From Saprospiraceae bacterium (GTDB lineage: Bacteria > Bacteroidota > Bacteroidia > Chitinophagales > Saprospiraceae): 64,000 nucleotides of DNA. Location of the stretch: positions 92,725 through 156,724 of the forward strand of contig JAHDEC010000007.1 in assembly GCA_020629035.1 (NCBI GenBank), read 5' to 3'. Shown in pieces: positions 19,118 to 28,529 of this stretch (its first letter is position 1; every line of letters starts with the position of its first letter). The notes beneath the pieces are model-generated. The model worked only from the letters and a program-made list of their open reading frames with translations. It was not told the DNA's origin and did not search any database. Both the position numbers and the translations under genes were made by a program.

Positions 19118-22100
19118 ATGTCCTTAAAGTATTTTAAGTATTTTATCTTATCCGTATGCCTTTGTTTAGGCTCAATTTTTTCCCAAGCACAAGATTGTAC
19201 AGGTTTCGAACCCAGTATTGTTTTTGATGGTCCTTTATGTCCAAGTATTGGCACTCAAGTCTGTGTTGATTTTTTCACAAGTGGGTGGGATTTTCCAAAT
19301 GGTCAAGGAATCCAGGGTTATGACTTAGTAATATCATGGGATCCAACTGTTTTAGATTACGTGGTTTTCGTAGACAAACTAATGCTAAATGGGCCTACAG
19401 GTGTTGGTCAAACCAATGTTGACAACGGAATTTTAATTATCAATTATTTTAACTTCGAGACGGGTGATTGCGTTCCCTATCCTGATGGTACATGCATTTT
19501 CCAAATATGTTTTGATGTCATTGGACAATTTGGAGAAACTACTAATATAAATATCATTCAACCAATTCAGACCACTTCTGAGAACGCCTTTGCAGGATGT
19601 GATGGTTGTTTCTATTTCCCTGAAGAAGGACCAATTGATAGTATTAAGGTAGGATGTGACAACTTGGCTGGAGCTGTATATAATTGTGGAGACGATGGAT
19701 CAAGCAATGGTTCGATAGTTTTCAAACCATGTGGAGGTGCTGAGCCTTATACTGTGACGCTCTGTGATGCTGGCGGCGCAACTATAGCAACAGAAACTGT
19801 AACAACAATGGGAGATGAAGCAGTTTTCGAAAATTTAGCAGCTGGAAACTATAGCATAAAAACTACTGATAACGACAATACAAATTATACAGACAACGTG
19901 GTGATAACCAACGTTAATCCAATTGATATTCAATTTAATAAAATGAATCCATCCTGCGCATCATTCTCTAATGGATTTATAGATATCACTGTCACAGGAG
20001 GACAAGCAAATTCTCCGGATGATTATAGCTATCAATGGTCTAATTTTCAATTTTCCGAAGACTTAATTAATCTCGGTAATGGAATATATACCGTTACTGT
20101 TGAAGATTTATCAGGCTGCTCGATTGTTAGCAGTTGTGCATTAGACGCACCAGCCATCGAAGTACTAGATTTAGTAGTAACACCTGCCACTTGCTTTGAT
20201 GCTCAAGACGGAAACATCTCATTTAACATCGATGGTGGGAATGACCCAAGTTTACTTTTTGATGTTCAAATACCAGAAATTTTCTTTTTCCCTGAAGATG
20301 TAAATTCAGTAAGTGTGGATGTTGATACTGGCCTTTACATTATTGAGATCGAAGATCACATCGGATGCCCATTTGAATTTGAAGTCTATGTTCCTTTTGT
20401 TTTTGATCGAATCCAGACTCAAGTATATACACAAAGTGAATTAGATTGTTTTGGTGATAGTGATGCTTGTGTTTATATGGAATTAAATCAGCCAGGGCCT
20501 TATGCATTTTCGACATTCACATCGAATGGTGTGCCATTTGCTCCAGATTTAGCAGATACTGCTAATGGAATTATCCAGGTATGCAACTTACCTGCAGGAA
20601 CTTATAACTGGTCAGCAAATTTAATTGGCGCTGATTGCTTTTTTGATACAACCATTGTTATTAGCCAGCCAGACACATTAATTGCCGATGGGGGAAATGT
20701 AGATCCAAATACCAGCTGTACAGACCCGAACGGGCTAGTTATCATTGATGCTAATGGAGGAACTGGTGATTATACTTATGATTGGGATCCCGATGTTACG
20801 GATTCTGATATATATGCTGAAGCTGATGCAGGTTTATATCTTGTAACTGTAACCGATGAAAACTTGTGTACCGATACTGTCAGCGTATTGGTAGTTGGAG
20901 CTACATCTTTTGATATAGACATACAACGAGATAGCGCCATTGGGTGTAATGGTAGTTCATTAGGTGGACTCACGCTACTCATCGATAACATGATCGATGA
21001 TTTAAGCATTAAATGGACCAAAGAAGAAGATGCCTCATTCTGTGAATTAACCGAAAGTATCACTGGCCTAACTGCCGGCACTTATTACATTGAGGTCATC
21101 GACAATAACAGTGGATGTACTGCGCTAGATACAGCCATACTCACAGAGGTTCAGGACGTATTTCTAGATGTAGTAGCTAGCTCTAATCCTAGTTGCCCAG
21201 ATTCTCAGGACGGAATTATTGAAATTAGCGGTATGGGTGGAGCACCTCCTTTTACTGCTGAATGGGCTGATTTTCCTGGAAACACCTCACTCAGAATAGA
21301 TACTGCAGGATGTGGCATTTTCAATGTCACGATAACAGATGACATGGGTTGTTTTGCGGATACTTTTGTGGAGCTAACTTGTCCCCCACTCCTGGTACTT
21401 GATACCATGAATGTTATGGGTGTTATTTGTAATGAAGATGAAACAGGAATGGTTACCGCTGCGGCTTCCGGTGGAACACCTACCATAAATGGAGAGTACA
21501 ATTACTACTGGTCATTAAATACTTGTGACATTCAATTTGTGGTAGATAGCAAGTGTAATGGCTTACCGAAGGGAGAAGGTTGGGTGGTCGCTGAAGATCT
21601 AAATGGTTGTCTTTCAGATACTTTATTTTTCAATATCCCAGGCCCAGATGAAATAAGCTTAGATACCGACAACTCTGTATTTACTGATCCGCCTTGTAAA
21701 GGAGAATGTGATGGATACGCAAACATTGTGGTCAATGGTGGGACCTTTCCTAATGGAATCGTTACTGTAGAATGGTCAAGCCCTACTCCTTTTGTAGGAG
21801 CTGAGCGAAACGATCTTTGTGCAGGTGATTACACTGTAACCGTGACCGATGAAGCTGGATGTACTAAAGAACTTAGTTTTAGTATAGACGAACCGAATAT
21901 GCCATTTATTGTAGGCATAGATTCCCTATTTACGAAAGATATAAAGTGCCCAGAATCTCTTATTCCTGACGGGAGAATCATATTGACTACCCAAGGTGGT
22001 ACAGGTAACCCAAGTAATTTCACCTTTGATTGGTTTCCTGATGTTTCTGATAACTTAATAGCAGATAGTCTAACCGCTAATATTTATACCATCACGGTAA

Positions 22101-22945
22101 CCGATGAAGGAGGTTGCTCTCAGATTGTATCTCACGAAGTAATCAGTCCAGAACGATTAAGTTTCGATATTCCGTTTATTGTACCTATCCGATGTGCAGG
22201 TGAAACAACTTGTATCAAACTCGAAGATGTAGATGGAGGAACAGGTGATCGATACCGATTTCAACTGAACAATCAGCCACCGCTTATCAGTATAGATTCT
22301 TGTGTAGAAGTAAGAGCTTCAGAATACCTACTCAGTCTTTTTGACTCACTAGGATGCTTTACAGATACTATTATTGCGGTTTCAGAACCTGATCCAATCT
22401 TGGTGGATTTAGGAGACGATATAACGGTCAATTTAGGAGATGCAACAACCACTTTAGAAGCTGATTACACCAGTGTATTACCTGTGGTAAGTTTTGACTG
22501 GAGCCCTGTAGAGGATGCAAACTGCCTTGTACCTGATTGCAGCTCAGTTACCGTTGATCCTATAAAAGATCAAACATTTATTGTTAGCTTAACAGATGAA
22601 AACGGTTGTGTAGGAGATGATGATATCAATGTCTTTGTTAGAGAAGTAAGGGATGTCTTCATGCCTAATATATTTAGTCCGATAGGTCCACAATCTGAGC
22701 GAACTATTATGGTTTTTGCCGGACCTTCAGCTGAAATGATTAATTATTACAATATCTATGATCGTTGGGGTAATGAAGTCTATTCAGTGAGTGACATTGA
22801 ACCAGAAGATGCTGTAAATTATGGCTGGGATGGTGCAGTAAACGGAAGGCAATCAGTTATGGGTGTCTATGTTTCGATTGCAAGCATACGGTTTAAAGAT
22901 GGTAAGGATTACATCTTTACGCAGGATGTTACTTTGATTAGATAG
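19118..22945 (+). CDS. Type B T9SS cargo: cohesin-like domain, SprB-type repeats
   Basis: This 1275-residue protein starts with a signal peptide (YFILSVCLCLGSIFSQAQ). Residues ~25-185 resemble a cohesin fold (GYDLVISWDPTVLDYV ... VDNGILIINYF ... IFQICFDVIG). Then come about ten ~75-100-residue repeats of the SprB kind (C-x-DG-x-I-x-GG-x-P-Y-x-W ... G-x-Y-x-V-T-V-TD-x-x-GC). The last ~95 residues form the gliding-motility-associated type B sorting domain (VFMPNIFSPIG, YYNIYDRWGNEVY, WDGAVNGRQSVMGVYV). It is likely displayed or secreted as an adhesin. The next gene, 35 bases on, encodes a probable barrel partner. The cohesin call rests on pattern only; no dockerin was seen in the window. Confidence 0.9.
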   Translation: MSLKYFKYFILSVCLCLGSIFSQAQDCTGFEPSIVFDGPLCPSIGTQVCVDFFTSGWDFPNGQGIQGYDLVISWDPTVLDYVVFVDKLMLNGPTGVGQTNVDNGILIINYFNFETGDCVPYPDGTCIFQICFDVIGQFGETTNINIIQPIQTTSENAFAGCDGCFYFPEEGPIDSIKVGCDNLAGAVYNCGDDGSSNGSIVFKPCGGAEPYTVTLCDAGGATIATETVTTMGDEAVFENLAAGNYSIKTTDNDNTNYTDNVVITNVNPIDIQFNKMNPSCASFSNGFIDITVTGGQANSPDDYSYQWSNFQFSEDLINLGNGIYTVTVEDLSGCSIVSSCALDAPAIEVLDLVVTPATCFDAQDGNISFNIDGGNDPSLLFDVQIPEIFFFPEDVNSVSVDVDTGLYIIEIEDHIGCPFEFEVYVPFVFDRIQTQVYTQSELDCFGDSDACVYMELNQPGPYAFSTFTSNGVPFAPDLADTANGIIQVCNLPAGTYNWSANLIGADCFFDTTIVISQPDTLIADGGNVDPNTSCTDPNGLVIIDANGGTGDYTYDWDPDVTDSDIYAEADAGLYLVTVTDENLCTDTVSVLVVGATSFDIDIQRDSAIGCNGSSLGGLTLLIDNMIDDLSIKWTKEEDASFCELTESITGLTAGTYYIEVIDNNSGCTALDTAILTEVQDVFLDVVASSNPSCPDSQDGIIEISGMGGAPPFTAEWADFPGNTSLRIDTAGCGIFNVTITDDMGCFADTFVELTCPPLLVLDTMNVMGVICNEDETGMVTAAASGGTPTINGEYNYYWSLNTCDIQFVVDSKCNGLPKGEGWVVAEDLNGCLSDTLFFNIPGPDEISLDTDNSVFTDPPCKGECDGYANIVVNGGTFPNGIVTVEWSSPTPFVGAERNDLCAGDYTVTVTDEAGCTKELSFSIDEPNMPFIVGIDSLFTKDIKCPESLIPDGRIILTTQGGTGNPSNFTFDWFPDVSDNLIADSLTANIYTITVTDEGGCSQIVSHEVISPERLSFDIPFIVPIRCAGETTCIKLEDVDGGTGDRYRFQLNNQPPLISIDSCVEVRASEYLLSLFDSLGCFTDTIIAVSEPDPILVDLGDDITVNLGDATTTLEADYTSVLPVVSFDWSPVEDANCLVPDCSSVTVDPIKDQTFIVSLTDENGCVGDDDINVFVREVRDVFMPNIFSPIGPQSERTIMVFAGPSAEMINYYNIYDRWGNEVYSVSDIEPEDAVNYGWDGAVNGRQSVMGVYVSIASIRFKDGKDYIFTQDVTLIR

Positions 22946-22980
22946 CTCCGATACTTATATTTTTTTGTCAATTCATTGCT

Positions 22981-23730
22981 GTGAAAACTATGTCTACTAG
23001 AGAGTTAATCAATTACTTTTTATTTCTTCTAGGTTTCAGCTGCGGAATACCTCAGGTGAGTTATGGACAAAATATGTTTAATCAATATTCAACCTCTACT
23101 CATCAGATTAAACGTTATTATCAAGAAAAAGAAAAAACTCAATTTCTTAATGATGTTATAAAAACCAATTACACTTTTGATTACGAACTTATTGATGAAA
23201 TTAATGCTACGGCATTCCCCTACTATGAAAAAGCTTGGTATTTTTCGATAGGCCCACAATTTGAGTACAACAAATTTTCTTTTATTCCACGGATTAGCTT
23301 AGCTAGAAATAATAGAAGAGCCCTTTATCTAGATGAGATAGGGCCCGGGTATAAAAAATCACTATATTTTGTAAATTACTTTGATGAACTGGGTTTAGAT
23401 TTAAATGCGGAATACCTCTTGATTAAGGTTTGGAATCTAAAAGTGGATTATACAGTAGGTGGTTTAGCTATTTACAAATCAAGTAAAGATGCATCGATAG
23501 GCTCGAACTATGGTGCTTTCCGAGGACCCATATTTATTAATACCAGAAATGAAATAGATCTAGGTTTGGATATGGGATTGAAGCTTAGCTTAGATCTAGC
23601 TAGATTTAATATTAGTTATGGCAAGCAAATAGGAAGAGGTGCGTCCTTCTTAAAAACTGGTTCAATCTATCGCTTTGGCTATTACAGCCATGAGATTTCT
23701 TTACGTTTTCGGTTCGGTGTCCTCAAATAA
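22981..23730 (+). CDS. Predicted outer-membrane beta-barrel protein
   Basis: The gene starts at GTG 22981, or at ATG 22990 three codons on. A hydrophobic leader (YFLFLLGFSCGIPQVSYGQ) is followed by ~220 residues of alternating aromatic/hydrophobic strands (YFSIGPQFEYNKFSFIPRISLA, SIYRFGYYSHEISLRFRFGV), ending in a strand typical of barrels. Its place 35 bases after a type B T9SS cargo gene recalls SprF/PorP partners that help anchor such cargo. The sequence does not show a clear PorP/SprF signature, so a partner role is inferred from position. Confidence 0.7.
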   Translation: MKTMSTRELINYFLFLLGFSCGIPQVSYGQNMFNQYSTSTHQIKRYYQEKEKTQFLNDVIKTNYTFDYELIDEINATAFPYYEKAWYFSIGPQFEYNKFSFIPRISLARNNRRALYLDEIGPGYKKSLYFVNYFDELGLDLNAEYLLIKVWNLKVDYTVGGLAIYKSSKDASIGSNYGAFRGPIFINTRNEIDLGLDMGLKLSLDLARFNISYGKQIGRGASFLKTGSIYRFGYYSHEISLRFRFGVLK

Positions 23731-23740
23731 ATCAGCCATA

Positions 23741-24559
23741 CTAATTATCAATGGTATCCTTAGCTAAGTTTTCTTCAGGGTTTAACTTTTCAGGTTCTTT
23801 GTCCAATACTACCCCATCTAAATAAACATAAATAGGTTCTTTTGAGATATTGGTAATGAGTTTAATCTCCGCTTTCTGTTGACCTAATTTTCCTTTAGAA
23901 TTGTAGTGCACACCTATGGTGCCTTTGTCACCTGCCTCGATGGGTAAAAATGGAAATACCGGAGTTGTACATCCGCAAGAAGCTGTGGCATTCATAATTT
24001 CCAAGGGTGCATTACCTGTATTGGTAAAAATGAACTTTGTTTCAAATTCATCCCCAGCAATGATTCTTCCGAAATTATGGGTTGTTCGATCAAAACTCAT
24101 TACAGGTTTTTGGAGTACTTGCTTGATGGCAGGAATTTCTTTTTTCTTTGGTGTCGACGGTATCGGTTTTTTTTCAACCTTGGGTTTTGATTCTACTTTT
24201 TTACTAGTTGTTTTTTTAGGGGCTGTTTTTTTGGGTTCTTCCGTCTCCTTTTGCTCGACATTCAAAGCTTTTGCAATACTCTTTTTTACTTCAGGTGGGA
24301 TGTTATCTCCGTTGTTTTTTGTTGATTTTGAGGTATTACTTGGGCTTGATTGATTTTGAGATTTTACCGATTCCTCATTAGAGGTTTTGCTTGTTTTTGC
24401 AGGTTTTTCTAGCGATGTTGTTTGTTTCACATCAGCTATCTTGTCAGATTTGGGAGCTTTATGAGCAGGTCCTTCAATCATGCATGATTGGAGAATCATA
24501 ATAGTACAGCCTATGGCTAAATAGAGCCTGAGCTTCGAAAATTTAAATATATTATTCAT
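23741..24559 (-). CDS. Lipoprotein with Lys/Ser/Thr linker and DUF1573 domain
   Basis: The N terminus has a lipoprotein signal with lipobox LQSC (near residue 26). A long low-complexity region rich in Lys, Ser, Thr and Pro (~30-150) follows. The C-terminal ~100 residues are a DUF1573-type Ig-like domain (FDRTTHNFGRIIAGDEFETKF, NTGNAPLEIMNATASCGCTTP, PIEAGDKGTIGVHYNS). Such proteins are common periplasm-facing lipoproteins of Bacteroidota with unknown function. The linker could span the periplasm or the peptidoglycan. It converges with the barrel gene before it, with a 10-base gap. Confidence 0.85.
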   Translation of the reverse strand: MNNIFKFSKLRLYLAIGCTIMILQSCMIEGPAHKAPKSDKIADVKQTTSLEKPAKTSKTSNEESVKSQNQSSPSNTSKSTKNNGDNIPPEVKKSIAKALNVEQKETEEPKKTAPKKTTSKKVESKPKVEKKPIPSTPKKKEIPAIKQVLQKPVMSFDRTTHNFGRIIAGDEFETKFIFTNTGNAPLEIMNATASCGCTTPVFPFLPIEAGDKGTIGVHYNSKGKLGQQKAEIKLITNISKEPIYVYLDGVVLDKEPEKLNPEENLAKDTIDN

Positions 24560-24652
24560 TCTATGGGTATTCCGCTGAGAGCGATATCATTTAAAGTTAG
24601 CATTTTAATAAAAGCAAACTAGCTATTTAATATATCTTTTTTCAACACCCTT

Positions 24653-25849
24653 TTATCTCATAAGTGAGAAACTTCCCTGTTTAGCTATTTCCTCCCCTTG
24701 ACAAATATATTCAATTCTATAGAGATACATACCCAACATTAAATCCTCATCCTTGTATTTCCCATCCCAACCACTGGATTTAAATTCACCTTTAAAAACG
24801 ATTGCACCATATCTATCGAATATTTCAAAGCTGAGCAATTCATCGATAATAAATGGATTACTAATCTCAAATATATCATTAACATTATCACTATTTGGAG
24901 TGAAAACATTAGGCAAAAGCAAATCACTACAATCCAACAAAGATTCATCCACTACATTAATTCGAATGCTATCGATCGTGGAACAATTTGCCTGAGTTGT
25001 TTCAAAAAAGTAAAAGGTAGTTTCCTCTGGGCTGACCGTCGGCATTGTGGTGTCTTCATCTTCAATATCTTCAAGCGGTGACCAGAAAAAGGAAGTAGCA
25101 CAATTGCTTCCAGTCATTATCTCAACGGAATTTCCTAAGAATATGGTAGTATCCTGACTTATTATTTGGTCAGGATAAAAATCAGAAGCTTTAATTTCAT
25201 TAAATGTCCAGGCTCTATCATCTAAAAAGATTTCATCAATCTTACCAGCAAATTGGATATCATTATTGGCTACACAAGGTGAACTGCCAATATAAACTCT
25301 AGAAATATCAGGGAAAGGAAATGGATTGAAGAAATCAAACTGCTCGACAAACTCATTATCTAAGTAGAAATTGTAAATATTACCTTCTTTGGTCAATACC
25401 ACCCTATGCCAACAAGCATCTTCTTTTAAATCACCTCTTGAGGACCAATTTTTACCGAGATTTTCAGCCACATTCACTTCCAATTGATTTACACTTGCAA
25501 GATATCTTATACTAAATATCGAATCTCTATTGCAAGAGTCTTGAATCGCAAAAAGTGCTTGATTGCCACTAGAAATATCTGGAGAAAAATAGAAACTGAA
25601 GGTAAAATCTTGCTCAAAAAACTCCTTGTTCATTTTGGGCATAAAAAAGGTATCCGTAAATCCATCCAAAACTAAGGATTGATCGACCACACCACAATCA
25701 CAAATGGTATCATTAACACTTGTTAAATCTCCAGCTTGAACATTGCTATCCACTAGGTCACAATTATCAAAATTGTAATAAAAACCCTGAGCTAGTATTT
25801 GGCTGCTTAAAAATAGATATCCTATAACTAGGATTAACTTTTGGTTCAT
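24653..25849 (-). CDS. Type B T9SS cargo with LamG-like lectin domain
   Basis: From MNQKLILVIGYLFLSSQILA (an upstream ATG at 25867 would add six residues) the protein has a signal peptide. Residues ~20-215 resemble a concanavalin/LamG sandwich (DFTFSFYFSPDISSGNQALF, CWHRVVLTKEGNIYNFYLD, VYIGSSPC, GKIDEIFLDDRAWTFNEI). A short Ig-like stretch follows (SVEIMTGSNCATSFFWSP). The C-terminal ~90 residues are a gliding-motility-type sorting domain (LLPNVFTPNSDNVNDIF, EIFDRYGAIVFKG, GWDGKYKDEDLMLGMYLY). It is probably a surface carbohydrate-binding or adhesive protein. It is separated from ybaB by 23 bases. Confidence 0.88.
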   Translation of the reverse strand: MNQKLILVIGYLFLSSQILAQGFYYNFDNCDLVDSNVQAGDLTSVNDTICDCGVVDQSLVLDGFTDTFFMPKMNKEFFEQDFTFSFYFSPDISSGNQALFAIQDSCNRDSIFSIRYLASVNQLEVNVAENLGKNWSSRGDLKEDACWHRVVLTKEGNIYNFYLDNEFVEQFDFFNPFPFPDISRVYIGSSPCVANNDIQFAGKIDEIFLDDRAWTFNEIKASDFYPDQIISQDTTIFLGNSVEIMTGSNCATSFFWSPLEDIEDEDTTMPTVSPEETTFYFFETTQANCSTIDSIRINVVDESLLDCSDLLLPNVFTPNSDNVNDIFEISNPFIIDELLSFEIFDRYGAIVFKGEFKSSGWDGKYKDEDLMLGMYLYRIEYICQGEEIAKQGSFSLMR

Positions 25850-25872
25850 TATATTGAAAATAATCAAATCGT

Positions 25873-26187
25873 TTAAAATAAGTCTTTTAAGCTGTCTAAG
25901 CCCATGCCACCAGGCAAGATGTCTTGAAGCATACTCTGCTGTATAGCCTGTTGCTGTTCGATTGTCTTTAATTGAGCTTGGTTAGCTATAGAAATTAAAA
26001 GATCTTCTAATTGGCTGATGTCTTGCAATTTTGATTGATCTATTGAAAGATCTTTCCATTCGCCCTTGCCATCCACAACCAGTCTAATGAGTCCTCCATC
26101 TATGGATTCTTCAATCCTCATCTCTTTTAGCTTTTGATCTGCAAGCGCTTGTTTTTCTTTAATTCCTCCAAACATATTATCAAACAT
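25873..26187 (-). CDS. YbaB/EbfC-family nucleoid-associated protein
   Basis: This small (104-residue) protein has the YbaB pattern: a charged N-terminal helix (GGIKEKQALADQKLKEMRIE), the central strand region GGLIRLVVDGKGEWKDLSID and a C-terminal helix rich in Gln. It forms dimers that bind DNA in other bacteria. It usually sits beside dnaX and recR; here it lies between a Ca/Na antiporter and a T9SS cargo gene, so context adds nothing. Confidence 0.88.
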   Translation of the reverse strand: MFDNMFGGIKEKQALADQKLKEMRIEESIDGGLIRLVVDGKGEWKDLSIDQSKLQDISQLEDLLISIANQAQLKTIEQQQAIQQSMLQDILPGGMGLDSLKDLF

Positions 26188-26198
26188 ATATCAGTAGT

Positions 26199-27128
26199 TT
26201 AATACCCTCTTTTTATTAATTCCATTAAATAAAATCCATACAACAATAATAACATGCAAGCTTCCCATCTAGTAACTCTTTTAGAAAACGTTACTAAAGC
26301 AAAAATGATTGTCACAACTACCATAAATGGCAAACCAAAATCGGTTATCCCTGCAGGTATCTTTAGATCCCCAAATAAGGCAGGAATGCCCATAACTGCA
26401 TAAGTGTTGAAAATATTAGAACCAAGAATATTACCGACAGCTATGGCGTGCTTTCCTCTTCTTGCAGCTGCAATGCTAACAATAACTTCCGGTAAACTTG
26501 TTCCCAAGGCAACAACCGTCAAAGCAATTAACTCAGGGTTTATTTCTAATGCTAAACTGATCAACTCGATATAATGGATAGTAAAGTGAGCTCCTAGAAA
26601 CACAAAGAAAATTCCGGCAACTACCATTAAATAATCCTTAATCCCTACCGATGGTCTTTCTTCTTCATCACTCCCTGCTCCTTGTACCGAATTAATGAGA
26701 AACACCACTAAAGCTGCCAGAAAAATAATAACTTCTCCAAAACTTATGTGATGGTCACTTAGTGCAAAAAACAACAAAAAACAGGAGATTAATAGCAAAG
26801 GCATATCGACATCCATGATATCAAAATCCATCTTAAACTCCTTGTGGATTATACCTGTTGCTCCTAAAACCAACAAGATATTAGTGATGTTCGACCCAAT
26901 TACATTACCTACAACTACTTCCGAAGACCCACTAAAAACCGAAGCTAAAGAAGTCGCTAGTTCAGGCAAGGAAGTTCCGAAAGCAACAATGGTTACACCA
27001 ATAATAAATGGAGAAATTCCCAGCGAAAGCCCTATTTTTTCTGCAGATTCAATAAACTTATCGGATGCAAATAAAAGCACACTCAAGCTAACTGCAAAAA
27101 GAAGTATATATACTAATAATCCGCTCAA
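26199..27128 (-). CDS. Calcium/sodium antiporter, YrbG/CaCA family
   Basis: This 309-residue inner-membrane protein has about ten helices in two inverted halves. Each half carries the alpha-repeat ion-binding motif: TIVAFGTSLPELATSLAS with GNVIGSNITNILLVLGATG in the first, and TVVALGTSLPEVIVSIAA with GNILGSNIFNTYAVMGIPA in the second. It exchanges Ca2+ (or another cation) for Na+ or H+. A short cytosolic loop (GAGSDEEERPSVGIKD) joins the halves. It lies 11 bases before ybaB on the same strand. Confidence 0.92.
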   Translation of the reverse strand: MSGLLVYILLFAVSLSVLLFASDKFIESAEKIGLSLGISPFIIGVTIVAFGTSLPELATSLASVFSGSSEVVVGNVIGSNITNILLVLGATGIIHKEFKMDFDIMDVDMPLLLISCFLLFFALSDHHISFGEVIIFLAALVVFLINSVQGAGSDEEERPSVGIKDYLMVVAGIFFVFLGAHFTIHYIELISLALEINPELIALTVVALGTSLPEVIVSIAAARRGKHAIAVGNILGSNIFNTYAVMGIPALFGDLKIPAGITDFGLPFMVVVTIIFALVTFSKRVTRWEACMLLLLYGFYLMELIKRGY

Positions 27129-27205
27129 TGGTTTGTTTTTATTATAAACAACAAATGTACAAAATTTAAATATGTTCAGGCTCTACTTAACTGTTAATCT
27201 ATAGC

Positions 27206-27213
27206 TATATTTG
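27206..27213 (+). promoter_or_regulatory. Bacteroidota -7 promoter box before tatC
   Basis: TATATTTG matches TAnnTTTG and lies 28 bases upstream of the tatC GTG start. The -33 TTTG box is not evident. Confidence 0.4.
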
Positions 27214-27241
27214 CAGGGTATAAAAAAGCTAAATAAAGGAA

Positions 27242-28057
27242 GTGGCAGATATTATTCCTAAAGAATCAACCGACGAAAAAGAAATGAGTTTTTTGGACCA
27301 TCTGGAAGAACTCAGATGGCATATAATACGCTCTATTCTGGCTGTCGTGGCTGTTGCCATTGTCGTATTTTTAGCCAAAGAATTCGTTTTTGAAACCATT
27401 ATTTTTGGACCCAAAAAAGACTGGTTTCCCACCTATCAATTTTTCTGTTCCATAAGCGATAAAACTTGCTTTAAGCCGCCTAAATTTGATTTAATAACAC
27501 GAGAAATGGGTGAACAATTTTTCGTCCATCTTAAGGTGTCCATCTGGATGGGTGTTATTATAGCTTTCCCACTTGTTTTTTGGGAATTTTGGAAATTTAT
27601 TAAGCCAGGTTTATATGACACTGAGCGTAAAGCTGCCAGTGGAGTTGTTTTTGTATGTTCATTTCTTTTTAGCTCAGGCGTCCTTTTTGGCTACTATGTC
27701 ATTGCTCCTTTTGCTATTACCTTTTTAGCAAACTATAGTGTAGGTTTAGAAGCAGTTACGAGTCCTACCTTAGCTTCTTATGTTAATTATTTGACCATGT
27801 TTACCATCCCGACGGGTGTATTATTTGAGTTGCCAATAGTTGTCTACTTTTTAACTAAAATTGGCTTAATCACACCCCAGTTTATGCGGAATTATCGAAG
27901 GCATGCTGTCATCATTATATTGATTATGGCTGCCATTATCACACCCCCAGATATAGTTACCCAATTTTTAATAGGTATCCCTGTATTTATTCTTTATGAA
28001 ATAAGCATTTTAATTTCTAAACGAACGCTTAAAATGAAACAGAAAAATGGAGAATAA
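27242..28057 (+). CDS. tatC: Sec-independent translocase subunit TatC
   Basis: TatC is the signal-recognising subunit of the twin-arginine translocase in the inner membrane. The 271-residue protein has the hallmark MSFLDHLEELRWHI at residues 15-28, six membrane helices, the LVFWEFWKFIKPGLYDTERKA loop and the late MAAIITPPDIVTQFLIGIP segment. The start used is GTG at 27242; an in-frame ATG at 27284 would begin right at MSFLDHLEELR and is a real alternative. No tatA/tatB gene lies in the window. It overlaps the next gene by 11 bases. Confidence 0.95.
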   Translation: MADIIPKESTDEKEMSFLDHLEELRWHIIRSILAVVAVAIVVFLAKEFVFETIIFGPKKDWFPTYQFFCSISDKTCFKPPKFDLITREMGEQFFVHLKVSIWMGVIIAFPLVFWEFWKFIKPGLYDTERKAASGVVFVCSFLFSSGVLFGYYVIAPFAITFLANYSVGLEAVTSPTLASYVNYLTMFTIPTGVLFELPIVVYFLTKIGLITPQFMRNYRRHAVIIILIMAAIITPPDIVTQFLIGIPVFILYEISILISKRTLKMKQKNGE

Positions 28058-28529
28058 AACGTTCAGATTATCGAGCAATTTCACCTTAGTTTTAAAAATC
28101 TTTCTGCCCACATTTTGGATTGTATTCTTCGGTATGTTTTGTCTTATGGCTATACTTTTACCTGGAGATACTATGCCCTTTTTTAGACAGCCAATAGTGC
28201 GCTTAAGCATCCTGATTTTGTTCGCTTTTTTCTTGCTATTATTTTACTTCACTATCATGAGTTTGAAGCGTGTTGACGCCTCAAAAGAACATATTTTTAT
28301 TTCTAATTACTTTAAAGCTTATCGTTATAAATTAGTGGATATTGAGACCGTAAAAGAGCTCGATTTCGGCATAACAAATGTGGTGAAATTGGTATTAAAA
28401 GAAAAAGGAAAAATGGGCAAAAAACCATTCTTCCTTTTAAACTCAGCGACCTTCAAAGCATACCTTGAAATGTATCCCGAAAACTATCAATATTTTACTT
28501 TGAAGTCAATGTCACAATCGGGCAAATAA
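28047..28529 (+). CDS. Two-helix membrane protein of unknown function
   Basis: This 160-residue protein has two N-terminal membrane helices (IFLPTFWIVFFGMFCLMAIL and a second at ~50-75). A ~85-residue C-terminal domain follows with a PH-like strand pattern (SKEHIFISNYFKAYRYKL, VKELDFGITNVVKLVLKEK). Family not recognised. It starts inside the end of tatC (11 bases) and its last 35 bases overlap the convergent porX gene. Confidence 0.75.
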   Translation: MENKTFRLSSNFTLVLKIFLPTFWIVFFGMFCLMAILLPGDTMPFFRQPIVRLSILILFAFFLLLFYFTIMSLKRVDASKEHIFISNYFKAYRYKLVDIETVKELDFGITNVVKLVLKEKGKMGKKPFFLLNSATFKAYLEMYPENYQYFTLKSMSQSGK

